From contig NC_044917.1 of assembly GCF_003576645.1 (NCBI RefSeq), positions 8,280,165 to 8,344,164 of the forward strand: a stretch of DNA of 64,000 bases, written 5' to 3'. The position numbers were made by a program, and so were the translations under genes. The notes beneath the pieces are model-generated. The model saw nothing but the letters and a program-made list of their open reading frames with translations. It searched no databases and was not told where the DNA came from. Source of the stretch: Ipomoea triloba (taxonomy: Eukaryota; Streptophyta; Magnoliopsida; Solanales; Convolvulaceae). Numbering within the stretch: the first letter of the stretch is position 1; every line of letters begins with the position of its first letter. Of this stretch, positions 16,101 through 25,771 are shown piece by piece.

Positions 16101-16824
16101 ATTAGCAGCCGTTTGCCCCTCATGTCGTTATCTAATCTTGCATACAGTTTAGACCCAAACTCAATCAGAATGAAAATTGACCTGCTAGACTAGCCACCAA
16201 CAACTCCTCCCCACTCCCCCACCCTCCCCCTTTTTTCAAAAAACATGCACAGATATAGACTCAGAAATCAAATGATTCTGTTATACTGCACTTACCAAAA
16301 AAAAAAACAACTTTAGCAAATTTAAGCTATAAGTTACATAAAAAATCCAATTTCAGCCAGCTTAGAAGTTCAATTTCCAAATTCTGTACTACTCAATACT
16401 TTCTCTAAAACAAAATTAACACTACAAATTTATTCCTTTATACCACATTTACTGCTAAGGGAAGCTACTTTAGAAAATCTAAGCTTCAAATATGAAATAA
16501 CTAAAAAAAAAAACGTTTATAGAGCAGATTAAGCAATAAATTCTCAATTTTCAAATATTATACTACTCAATATTTTATCAAGTCCAAAAAAATCCTTATT
16601 TTAAAACCAAACATTGAACAGATGACGCGTACGACTAAATTTTACCAAGGAAGTTCAAATGGAGAGATATTGATCCATTAGGGGAAGTTTCGGTATCAAA
16701 CCTGCCAAGCGTCGATTGTGCGTTGAAAGTCCTGAAGCCATCGATCGGCCTGCATGCGAACCGTGTCTTCCGGGTGATGGTACAGTGCATTTAGGGCTTC
16801 CTTCACAGTGTTCTGAAGCTCCAT
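1157..16824 (-). CDS. MOS14: Transportin-3/MOS14-like importin-beta (SR-protein import receptor)
   Basis: Nuclear import receptor of the importin-beta family. Known members (human TNPO3, Arabidopsis MOS14) carry arginine/serine-rich splicing factors into the nucleus and release them on RanGTP binding. I assembled 27 exons with GT-AG borders: 16702-16824, 15309-15386, 15129-15191, 13152-13199, 12923-13069, 12255-12386, 11476-11516, 10806-10897, 10134-10261, 9111-9186, 8835-8955, 8651-8750, 6899-6980, 6033-6115, 5209-5316, 5035-5086, 4656-4811, 4182-4305, 4012-4093, 3851-3939, 3699-3773, 3529-3583, 2620-2739, 2436-2528, 2206-2351, 1523-1700, 1157-1435. They sum to 2871 nt, exactly 956 codons plus stop, close to the family length. 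The N-terminus starts MELQNTVKEALNALYHHPED; exon 5 encodes AVHVPAEDWGDGGI in the Xpo1-like region; exon 22 encodes AWDMRTMESLCRACK. All exons are open. Exon borders come from eye-matching, so single junctions could be off by a few bases. Confidence 0.95.
6570..6780 (+). repeat. SINE-like remnant in a MOS14 intron
   Basis: The sequence around 6605-6625 (a GGGGTTCAAACCTC core) resembles a Pol III box B, and the following 100 bp (gaggtagttttgcccctcc...) is like the body of a tRNA-derived SINE. No convincing box A or poly-A end was found. It lies in intron 13 downstream of exon 13's neighbour (between exons 13 and 14). Confidence 0.3.
8238..8324. other. Assembly gap (87 N) inside a MOS14 intron
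   Basis: Unknown bases are flanked on both sides by G homopolymer runs (about 8222-8236 and 8327-8347). It lies between MOS14 exons 12 and 13, so it does not affect the coding model. The upstream 8040-8170 is a cryptic GATA/GGTA-rich simple repeat. Confidence 0.95.
13643..14568. mobile_element. TIR element (MULE-like, non-autonomous) in MOS14 intron 3
   Basis: The ends are inverted: the left end (gggataatggccaaataagc) matches the reverse of the right end (agtgctc/cttatttgaccctta..cccc). Inside each end are the characteristic 'cttaaactttcaaaag' / 'cttttgaagtttgag' arms. The interior holds a TAA triplet run (13888-13916) and a GC-rich block (13935-14270) with repeated variants of an AGATCT(A)G-AAGGAGG-GACG motif. 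Possible degenerate 9-bp target duplications flank it (ttaaaaata / ttaataatg). No transposase. The same end type recurs at 19.95-20.06 kb, 23.4 kb and 43.8 kb. Confidence 0.7.
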
Positions 16825-16885
16825 CGCGAATCGCCTCCACTCCAATTCCAAATCCTTCTACTACTTCAAATATACAAACAAATAT

Positions 16886-16897
16886 GTATATATATAC
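16886..16897 (-). promoter_or_regulatory. Possible TATA box of the MOS14 gene
   Basis: An alternating TA tract lies about 62 bp upstream of the MOS14 start codon on the minus strand. Its placement would suit a core promoter with a short 5' UTR, but TA tracts are common in this DNA and no transcript evidence is available. Confidence 0.35.
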
Positions 16898-17539
16898 AAA
16901 ATCTGAGCATATATGAATATAGTTGCTGTTTTTTGTCTATATCGAAATTTCGAAGGTAAATTCACTGAGGTTAGAATAGAATAAGCCTGTATTGGAGTTT
17001 TGGAGGGTTTTGGCGCTTCCGTTGAGGGGTTACGATCTGATCTAGTTTGGGCGTCACCTAGAAATAGGCAAAGTAGCTTAATGCACAGCCGTTGGATGGT
17101 TTTTTTTGTTTTCTCTTAATTTGACCCCATGTTGGTTTCGTAATTGAAATAGGATTTGAATTTCATGTCTTTTTCTTTTGTTGGAAAATAATTTAATATT
17201 TATTATTATAAAAAAAATTCTGATTTAATATTTACTATATTTTAAAAGAGAATATACAAAGCATTATATATACTAGTATTGAAGATTTGTTTGTAGCATT
17301 TCAATTAACCAAAATGAATTTATTTATTAGACGCCCATTACGTTACTGGGTTTCTAGTGTTTGGCAAGACATTGAAAACAAAAGTCAAAGGAAAATAGCT
17401 TCGAGTCAAAGGAAAATGAGGCTCATTTTCCAGACTTGGCGCACATGGTTCATCTCCTCCCTCCTTCTTCATCTCCACTCCTCTTGCTACAAAATCACAA
17501 CACAAGGGCCTCCTTCATCTTCAAGTGGACCACCTCCAT

Positions 17540-17645
17540 AGGAAACCATAAGAAACACCTTTTCAGAAACCATATCTGGTTTCCGATCGGAAACCACCAT
17601 CTCTGGCAGAGAGGAGACTCTCTGGTTTCCAACTGGAAACCAAAG
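17540..17645. repeat. Cluster of inverted GGAAACC/GGTTTCC motifs
   Basis: At least six copies of ggaaacca or its complement occur in about 100 bp, including the palindromes ggtttccgatcggaaacc (about 17579-17596) and ggtttccaactggaaacc (about 17623-17640). They lie directly before the hairpin MITE at 17682. The function is unknown; it may be the remains of a foldback element. Confidence 0.5.
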
Positions 17646-17681
17646 ACGATCGTCCAAAGCACTGTAACATATACCTTCCGA

Positions 17682-18202
17682 GAGTTAATTCCAGCAATGG
17701 TCTTCCGATTATGTTGATTTTCCAAAATTAGTCCCCGACTTTTAATTTGGACAATTTAAGTCCCTTAACTTTCAAATTCTTTTCAATGTTGGTCCTTTCG
17801 TTAAATTTTGGTTAAATTGAGGTCAAATGAAGGGATAAAATTGTATGTTTACATGTATAATGTATTATTACTCGTATTTCTCCTGTCCTATACGTTGTAT
17901 ATATGAATACAATTTCAACCAAAGTCTCAATCGAAACCATATAATCTCAGTCGAAGTCTTTTCGACTAAGATTATATTAATATATATAGCGTATAGGACA
18001 GGAGAAATACGAGTAATAATACATTATACATGTAAACATACAATTTTACCCCTTCATTTGACCTCAATTTAACCAAAATTTGACGAAAGGACTAACATTG
18101 GAAAGAATTTGAAAGTCAAGGGACTTAAATTGTCCATATTAAAAGTCAGGGACTAATTTTGGAAAATCAACATAGTCGGAGGACCATTGCTGGAATTAAC
18201 TC
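17682..18202. mobile_element. 521-bp hairpin MITE with 213-bp inverted arms
   Basis: The outer arms 17682-17894 and 17990-18202 are each 213 nt and differ at only about a dozen positions by eye. Between them a second inverted stem (17942-17955 with 17961-17975) closes the loop. The ends read gagttaatt...aattaactc. The flanks carry a direct repeat accttccga (17673-17681 and 18204-18212; 8 to 10 bp depending on where the end is set), the size expected for a Mutator-type target duplication. No ORF of substance. A smaller relative with the same ends sits at 31522-31914. If transcribed, the RNA would fold into one long hairpin, a typical siRNA or young miRNA precursor. Confidence 0.88.
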
Positions 18203-18212
18203 TACCTTCCGA

Positions 18213-19130
18213 TGTATTGTAACACTTCTCGGTTTCCACTTTACCTTCCGAAATTCATTCTTTTTTCTTCTTCTTCTTTTGGTAGATATTGCTTACTACA
18301 AATAAAAATTCCTAACATATTTTTTGTATCATCAAAATCTAATTACACTTAATCTTGACAGTTTGTCCATTGCTGATGATGCCAAAACCTATACTCTTTA
18401 TTTATGGCTGATTTTGAATTTTTAACTTTTTCGTGATTTTTCATTAAAACTCAAGCATATAATATTGAGTTTGATCAAATTATCTAATATTACAAAATTA
18501 TAAAGTTTCCATTCAAACTCATCTTCTTCATAATCTTTCCCCCTATTACTTATCTTCTTCCTTACTATTTTCCCCCCTTTTTGCTATCATACAAAAAAGT
18601 TGATATTGCCATGAAGATTAATCATACATTTAGTGATGAGATTCCACAGTAGCTTGAACTTTAATCGTACGTGGGTTATTTATGGTTCCTCCTTAATTGC
18701 ATTCTTCCCCCTTTTTGCACTACTCTCTTCAATTATTGACATCCTACCCCTTAGATGGTCAAATTTTCAAACCACTACAAGAACTGATATTGAGCAAGCC
18801 TTGATTTATTCCTAACAATGATTACATTTTCATTCATTTTGTTTCAAAAAAAAAAAATGAATGAAGGTTCATACATCAATACCACAAAGTTTCTGATATC
18901 TAGACAAATTTGAGTCCTCGAAAGTTAGCTCTTTTGGGATTGTAAGGTAGCTCAAACCCATCATGAGGGACTTGAGCCATTCTTCGTTCCCATTCTAAAT
19001 CATAATCAAATGGAATGCTATAAAATTGTTTTGTAGCATCGATTTTTTAAAATTTTGACCTAAAATAATTTTGATACCCTCGATAATGTTTGACTTCTTT
19101 GAAATTTCTTAACCTAGGTCTAGGTAAAGA
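18213..19130. other. AT-rich intergenic DNA without a recognised feature
   Basis: Only short ORFs and an A homopolymer (18847-18857) are seen. Nothing recognisable on either strand until the coding-like remnant beginning near 19130. Confidence 0.5.
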
Positions 19131-19420
19131 AACTAGTCATTGCCCAATTAGCATCATAAGGAAAATCTCTACCAACATCATTCATTGGAATCCTACCCAT
19201 ATATATCCTCTTATGTGGACTAGGAAAATTTTCAGCATGTATATTTTTGCCAGTAAGAAGTGACTTCTATACTCTTTTGGTTGTCTCCGATAGAAAATTT
19301 TGTTCCTACCGGGGTTGGGTCCACTTTGTTTGGATCATAGGTCCTTCTTGTAGGAACCCACTCCTTCCAAACATTTTCGTTTCTTCTATAATTTTTTATT
19401 CCTTTATTTCTAAAAGTTTT
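19131..19420 (-). pseudogene. Coding-like transposon remnant, family not identified
   Basis: On the minus strand, readable peptide stretches occur in shifting frames: one ends ..VGTKFSIGDNQKS (about 19260-19310) and another contains RIPMNDVGRDFPYDANWAM (about 19145-19200). They are interrupted by frameshifts. Since they lie just downstream of the MULE/copia remnants on the same strand, they are probably part of the same decayed insertion. I do not recognise the protein. Confidence 0.35.
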
Positions 19421-19639
19421 CCACTTCTTCCATTGGCCTCATCGGTTTCTAAAAATTGCCTTATTAGATTTATTTTGATGGGTCTAGGCAACTTTCTTGA
19501 AACCTAAGCCTTGTCGATTTCGATTGGTTCCATAATCAACTGGAGTTGAGTTATGGGTTTGTACCACATTAGATTCCTTAACAAATACCAATCCGATAGA
19601 AGGTGGTGCCGGAGAAGATGAAGAATTAAAACCAAGAGC

Positions 19640-20060
19640 GATTCTATCCCCCGATGATTTTTCTATGCCTAGTAATTAGCCTTCTCAACCAGAGAAGACC
19701 GGCCGGTTGTCTTCTCTAGTGTAGAAGGCGACCTTGGTCATTTTCTCCATTGGCGTCTTCTCCAAAGGTAGGTCGCCTTCTCCATTGGATAAGGTGACCA
19801 GATCTAGTCGCCTTCTCTAGTGGAGAAAATGACGTCCGATCGTCTTCTCCTGGAGAAAATGATTTTTTTTTTTGCGGTGTTGAATAGTAAATAGCGGCGG
19901 TCAACGTCAATAATTTGCCGGTAACCTGTTGGTTACTGGTAAATTAGACTTATTTGATTCATTTTGACAAAGTTCAAGTGTTTAATTGCACTTTTTTTAA
20001 AGTTTGAGGGCCTAATTGCACTTTTGAGTAAAGTTCAGGGGTCTATTTGACAAATTTCCG
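19640..20060. mobile_element. Right-end fragment of a TIR element
   Basis: The stretch 19940-20060 has the typical terminal arm of the TIR elements in this window (gtttaattgcac ... tttgagggcctaattgcac ... gggtctatttgacaaattt). Before it (19675-19870) is a short-period GC-rich block with repeats of GGCGACC/TTCTCCA motifs, like the interior of the 13.6-14.6 kb element. A matching left end was not found, so the copy is truncated or has been split by other insertions. Confidence 0.5.
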
Positions 20061-20069
20061 TATACTAAA

Positions 20070-20392
20070 TAAGGACATTCAGCTTTAAAGTGTCATGGTT
20101 TCCTGCAATTAAAACAAACCTTTTTAGTTTCATATTCATCTTGTTGTACATTTTTTCTTACCTTTCTGTCAGAGGATGTGTGTTTCCTATAACTTTTGTC
20201 ATTGTGTCATATGAACTTTGTGAATTGGCTTAGAAGAAGAGTCATGTCTTCTTCTGAATCCTCATTCCTTGTGTTAGATGTTCTTTTGAAGGTTTTGGAT
20301 GTTAAAGGGCTTTCATTTCCAACCAATGCAATAAAAGGCCTTTCATTTGTAGCCCATTTCTTGGATAGTCTAACCATGTCATTCATAATCAT
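20070..20392 (-). pseudogene. Copia-type gag remnant with a broken zinc knuckle
   Basis: The minus strand encodes SEEDMTLLLSQFTKFI followed, after a stop, by a CCHC-type zinc knuckle (CFNCRKP-x-HFKAEC) near 20085-20130. The glycine codon in the knuckle is replaced by TGA. This layout (acidic spacer, FxKF segment, single CX2CX4HX4C knuckle) is characteristic of the gag of plant Ty1/copia elements (UBN2 family). The piece has lost most of gag and all of pol. It abuts the MULE transposase remnant on the same strand with a frame change near 20390. Confidence 0.6.
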
Positions 20393-21664
20393 GGTCTTTG
20401 AGATCCCAGAACAAGGATTTGGTTCTCAATCATAGCTAATTTATCTAAAATCCTAAGACACATATTATTAATCCATGCCTTGCCCGTCTCCCTACAGTTA
20501 TACATTCTTTTCATGAACATTTGCCTCATTGGTTCTAGGCATCCAATAATTGGTTGTTGTCTTGCTTCATATATGACATTGTTAAAACATTCACAAATAT
20601 TATTTACCAACATACTACTATGTGAGTGACATGAGAAGTGTGATCTTACCATTCTCTAGGAGTCTAGGATATTTATCAACTAACGCCTCAAATGCATTAA
20701 CATCTAACTCCTTCAAAGCTCTAAAAGCTGTAGTACAATTATATCCTTATGTTTGTAAGAAATTAAAGTAAATTTATGCTCAATAATTGGCTTACAATAC
20801 TTGAAGCCCTTCTTATGCATCACAATGCATGTAGAACCTTAGAAATCTTCTATCCACATTCAATTATTGTAGTTCACTCAACTTAACTGAACATGTGGAC
20901 ATTGAAAATGTTATATTAATTTCCAACACATAATTTCAAATATTGTTAAAGTTCTTTTCTTCATTTCCTTGAATCATGATTTTTGCTTTGGCTTGCACCC
21001 TATAAGTTTGTCTTTCACCCATATTAAACGTGTCATCATTGTGCATTTTATCTTTAAACTTGAGCATCTTCTAGTCTGAATGAAATTTAATCTCATTACA
21101 CCATCTCTTAGCTACCTTAGATGAGTTCAATATCTCATTATCAAAGACCCATGAACAACCTTCATGATTTTCCTTCATCTTTAAAATCCTCCATGACAAA
21201 GAGTTAATCACTTTTCTAAGACTTATTCTAAAAGGACATCCATAAGTTTTGCATTCTAAAATGAATCTCTCTTTATCATTCTTCTCCACCTTAAGATCTT
21301 TACCATTTTTAATTGCATAGTTTTGCAATGCATCCTTGAATTATTACTTAGAGGCAAATGTCATACCTATAGTAAAATGTGGGTCATTCATATCTCTGTT
21401 TGGCTTAAAACTAGTCCACAAACTACCTAATATCTCACCATCACTGTTTGAATCCACAACAGATGCATTATCAAAAAGGTTTGGTTCAAATGAATTATAT
21501 AAACTATTCCTAACCCCACAAATTTCAAGTAATGGGTCTACATGAGTATCAAAATCCATGTTATCCCTAGTTTCATTGTTATCAAACTCCCCATCAAAAC
21601 AAATTTTCTTCATAGTTACCACTCTCACTGCCATTAGATCTTGCATTTTCATCACCAAAGACAA
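20389..21664 (-). pseudogene. MuDR/MULE transposase pseudogene
   Basis: Minus-strand fragments occur in the order expected for a plant MULE transposase. An acidic N-terminal part lies at 21344-21664. A MuDR-type DNA-binding module at 21071-21328 contains NYAIKNG..., an ECKTYGCPFRI segment and an EGCSW H/C-type end. C-terminal helices lie at 20389-20652, with LVNNICECFNNVIYEARQQP and IIGCLEPMRQMFMKRM. Frame changes and stops separate the parts, and the central catalytic DDE region (about 20690-21060) is degenerate, though YPRLLEN is readable near 20655-20690. It cannot make a full enzyme. It may be the relic of an autonomous source for nearby elements, but terminal repeats belonging to it were not identified. 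Confidence 0.7.
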
Positions 21665-22615
21665 ATAGACTTAACACACTATTGAATGAAAATAACATTT
21701 ACTTGGAATTATTAAATACATTAAGCTAAATCATGATTTCACTTAATTCATGTTTCATATAATAATCTTCACAATGGTGCTCTTAATAAGCATATAAAAT
21801 TCAGGATATGGTCGTGCAATATCCATCCAGAATCTTGAATAACCTAGGAAGCTTCAAAAGTAAATAAAACCAAGTAGTAAATTAGAGCAAAACATTATAT
21901 TTTCCCAGTTACAAACTAGCTAGATGTTTAGGAATGACACTAAAATTAAATTATCATAACTACTATTATGATCTTGACAACTGAACACATGTTGATGCTA
22001 AACACTGATTGAAGCTCAAATAAAAAAAAATTCAAAAAGAAGAAGAAGAAGAAAAGTATGAAGTATTTGAAATCCTATATAATGGAGCCTACATACAAAC
22101 TTTCTGACAATGATCTCCACAAAAATGCAAAGGAACTGACAAACACTTCAAATAAAGTAGTGTCTTACCAAATACCAACTACATAAAAAAGAGATAAAGT
22201 TTTTCATATTATGGTCCCCACATAAATGCACAGTTGCACAACAATAAATTGAATAAAATAGACAAGTATAGCTCATACAAACCATATAAAATCAATATAT
22301 AAATTGCTACCATTCCCTCTCTCATAGACTACTACCCAATTCATACAAACCTCCCCCGTAACTATAAAAACTCAAAATTTGTATCATTCACTCAATGCTC
22401 TTACTGTATACCGTCATGTTCGAAGAAGATGCAACTATTTGTGAAGCCATGGCAGTCTGGCAGATGCACCAATATTATACTTGTTTCTACTTTGATTTCA
22501 TCAAGGCGTTGCTGATTGAGAATATTTTTTAGCTTGATTTGAGTTAGGGTTTGTAGAGGTTTTGTCTAAGTGTACTTACAGTAAGATAAAAAAGACAAAG
22601 TAAGAATAAGATAAT
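21665..22615. other. Intergenic DNA, nothing recognised
   Basis: AT-rich sequence between the MULE remnant and the next MITE. It contains an AGA-triplet run (22039-22054) and no coding or RNA gene signal that I can support. Confidence 0.5.
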
Positions 22616-22621
22616 GAGTAA

Positions 22622-22956
22622 TACTGTCAAAGTGGGCCGAAATCCACGAGCTGGCCCGCACCTGCCCTGCGATGGGACGGGTTAAAGCTACAAAAAAGAT
22701 GGCCCACGACCTGCGGGCCAGACTATATATATATATATATATTAATGAATTGATATGTGATTACGAACTTTAATGCTTTAATTATGAATATTAAAGTTAT
22801 TTACTTAATTTCACATGAATTAAAAAAAATCAACAAACAAAAGCCCGCTAACTCACATGGGGCGAGTTAGGATTGCATGAACCCTAACCTGCTGACCCAC
22901 AAAAGCTTGCTAGAAATTATCACCGCGGTGGGGTGGACCAGTCCACTTTGACAGTA
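22622..22956. mobile_element. MITE with ACTGTCAAAGTGG ends
   Basis: The left end (actgtcaaagtgggc, from about 22624) is the inverted copy of the right end (ccactttgacagt, to about 22955), giving terminal repeats of about 15 bp. The interior contains GC-rich segments (ctggcccgcac, gacctgcgggcc) and a TA microsatellite (22727-22742). About 335 bp, with no ORF. The size and short TIRs fit a hAT-type MITE, but no clean target duplication was found. Confidence 0.65.
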
Positions 22957-23150
22957 TGAGATGTTCACTTTATTATTATTATTTTTTGTCTTTTGTTTAT
23001 TGTTTAAGTGATGGTAAAAGACTTCTTTAGCCCCCTAAAATCTAAATATACATGACAATTTATTGATTCAGATCCAAAAAGACAAAAAATGAACACAAAA
23101 AAAAAAAAAAAAACAAAAACAAAATCCAACACTACTTGTGTTGAGAATAA

Positions 23151-24720
23151 CAGGGCGTTTGGTTGGGATGAGGGAATTAGGGGGAAAAAGAATTGTAATT
23201 CGGTAGAATTGTAATTCAATGAATAATGTAGGAATTGAAATTACAGTATTTGGTATGCAAGAATAGGAGTATATGGAATTGAAAGGTAAGAAGTGACATA
23301 ATGACCAAAATGCCATTATGTTGTAGTAGTAATAATAATAATAGTAATAATAATAATAATGATAATAATAATAATTCTTTCAATAATAATAATAATAATA
23401 ATAAGGGAAAATGGTCAAATACACCCTCAAACTTTATATGAGAAGTCAATTAAGCCCACGAACTTTTGAAAGGTGCAATTAGGCACATCAACATATTAAT
23501 TTAATGCATCAAGATCCAAAAACCTAATAATGACCTGCAATAGCAGGTAATAATGCGCCGGTAGACCTCTGGCGACCTTGGGAGAAAATCCGGCGAAGTC
23601 GCGACTAGCAAGCCACCGGAAAAGGCGACGGAAGAATTTCTAACGCTACATTAGGGGAGTTGTTGGCGGCAATTTCTGTTTTGCGTGCGGCAGTGAATCC
23701 TCCAGTATAACAGCGACTCTGTTATTGGTTGCGATTTTTCGGTTCGGCGAAGCAGATTCTGAGACGTAGCTCTGATCGGCAATCATTAATTTGGCATCGG
23801 TAATCCACTTTGGCAAGCGGTAGCGAATTGAATTCTTCAGATTGGAAGCAATTTTGGGCATCAACTAATCTTTAATACGCATTGCACTTTGTTTAATTGT
23901 TAGTACTTATATGAACCAACTAACAAAATGATTTGAAGAAAAATCTAGGCAAGCAATCCAAATTCAACTTAATAGTGCCGACAAAACAATGAAGGAAAAG
24001 GCAAAACAATGGAAGAAAACCCAAGAATTCTTGCCCAGATTTGTTTGCTGTGCCAATAAACAATTCGCTGCTGCTAAAATTAAACAAGAATCCAGAACAT
24101 GCATGCTGCAACCCAGATTGCTAGCCGCCGACTGGAATTAGCTGCTACTAGACAGAAATTCGCCAGAAGAAAATTGCTGATGTCCAGAAAATTGTTGTAC
24201 GCAGAACAACGCCGCCGGACGGAACTACCACGAAACAGATGCCGGAGGAATTTCGCACCGCCGATCGGAATTTTTCCATCATCTCTAACTGGTCGTTTGG
24301 CTTGCTAGTCGTGCCTTCGCTGGATTTTCTCCCAAGGTCGCCGGAGGTCTACCAGCGCATTATTACCTGCTATTGCAGGTCATTATTAGGTTTTTGGGTC
24401 TTGATGCATTAAATTAATATATTAATGTGCCTAATTGCACCTTTCAAAAGTTCGGGGGCCTAATTGACTTCTCATATAAAGTTTGAGGGTGTATTTGACC
24501 CTTTTCCCTAATAATAATAATAATTTCAAAAAAAAAAAAAGATTGGGAGGAGGGGTAAAATGGTCTTTACACCGATATAAATGCCCCTCCTCTCCACTGA
24601 ATTACAATTCATGGAGAAATTGCAATTTCGCGGACCACTAAACACCGTAGTTATCAAATTTATTGAATTTAAATTTAATGAATTACAACTCCCCTAAATT
24701 ACACCCAACCAAACAACCCA
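23151..24720. mobile_element. TIR element, GGGCGTTTGGTTGGG family, copy 1 (host of a nested insertion)
   Basis: The left end (cagggcgtttggttgggatgagg) and right end (cacccaaccaaacaaccca) are inverted. Sub-terminal blocks, gaattgtaattcggtagaatt on the left and ctgaattacaattcatggag on the right, are also mirrored. The core is a TAA/ATA triplet array, and the element at 23405-24508 is inserted into that array. Without the insert the host is about 460 bp. A second copy sits at 49921-51186 with the same left 130 bp and the same aggggcaaaat-gtctttacacc right block. Non-autonomous. Confidence 0.75.
23405..24508. mobile_element. Nested TIR element (MULE-like) with arms of about 205 bp
   Basis: The ends are long inverted repeats: gggaaaatggtcaaatacac at the left matches the reverse of the right end, and the match continues through ...acctgcaatagcaggt... 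to the segment containing gactagcaagcc (left) / ggcttgctagtcg (right), about 205 bp per arm. It is flanked by taataataa on both sides (23396-23404, 24509-24517), consistent with a 9-bp target duplication, though the target is itself a TAA repeat. The middle (23614-24295) is comparatively GC-rich with short ORFs on both strands and no identified domain, so capture of host sequence is possible but unproven. Confidence 0.82.
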
Positions 24721-25230
24721 TAAAAGTTGTGAATCTAAATTGACAAGACACTTAAATTGTGACCAAAAATGTAAAAAACTATTCCCAAATTTTCTCTGTT
24801 CTATTCGGCTATTCCACCTCCACGCAGCCGTCGGACGCAGCAACGCAGGGACGAGTGGACGACCGGCCAACAGCGACGACGACTTCATCCTATCTCCGGC
24901 AACTGGCGTCAATCTCCGGCGAGCGGCGACAACAGGTTAGTGGTATTCACTGATACACTTACTTTAGTCTGATACTGTGTCGTGACTGGAGGAGTGGAGG
25001 CTGCGGGCTGCGGCCTTGCGAGTTGCGGTGGTGGACGAAGGCTGCGGCCTTGCAGCGACGGCGCTCTTTTTTCAAAGTTCGGCCGAGCTCGTGCCAGTCG
25101 AGCCGAGCTCGAGCCAGTTGAGCCGAGATCGGCTCAGCTCGGCTCGTTCGCAGCCCTACTCCCAAGTATCACACTATCAATGTGCCCTCTGTTCAGTAGA
25201 CACTCATGCCTGTCGTGTTGTTCTGACTTC
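24721..25230. other. GC-rich intergenic segment upstream of the kinase gene
   Basis: It contains short open frames on both strands and a degenerate GAGCCGAGCTCG repeat (25077-25145) forming small palindromes. No frame carries a recognisable domain, so I treat the ORFs as chance products of GC-rich sequence. Confidence 0.45.
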
Positions 25231-25771
25231 TTAGTGCAAATGCATTGAGGGGAGAGATAGTAGAACTTGCTGAAGCCCTCTCACACCCAGTAACCCCTGT
25301 CCCCTCCAGCGACATCTCTATACATATCAGCACCTCTCTAAGTCTCTATACATTAGCATCTGAGCAAACCAAGGTATGAGTGTTTCTTCTATTCATTCAT
25401 AATTCATTCTATCATTTGATTTTTCAATAAAATGCGGTAGTAGGAAATTATGTGCTTAAAGTCTTGCAAAATCTGAAGAGATGAGAATTTGAACTCTATG
25501 ACAGTCTTGAGTAAATCAGGAATTCATTATGAAGCTTAGTTCAAATTGGTAGGACGACCAGAATGATTGATGTTTAGTCCATCACTACTTTTTGATGTTT
25601 AGTTTGCTTAGTTTTGTATACTTTCTCCAAACCTCATTGCAGTACTAGAATGTAGTTAGCGATACTTACTTATGTCTGTAAAGTTTGATTTGTAGTGATT
25701 GCTGAGTTCTTTTTGTAGATTTTGATTGTCTCTGAGTGCAAATGCATTGAGGAGAGATAATAGAGAGAGGG
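25231..25771 (+). promoter_or_regulatory. Probable 5' leader region of the polynucleotide kinase gene, with a duplicated leader segment
   Basis: The segment 25231-25260 (tgcaaatgcattgaggggagagata) recurs just before the start codon at 25737-25762 (tgcaaatgcattgaggagagata). A good donor (accaag/gtatgag, 25373) and an acceptor (ttttgtag, about 25718) lie between them, so a leader intron of about 340 bp is plausible. The CDS starts at 25772. This is inferred from splice-site appearance only. Confidence 0.45.

Noticed and set aside
24982..25248. Overlapping plus-strand frames in the GC-rich segment before the kinase gene
   Set aside because: Several frames are open at once in GC-rich repeat-like sequence, with no domain and no splice context.
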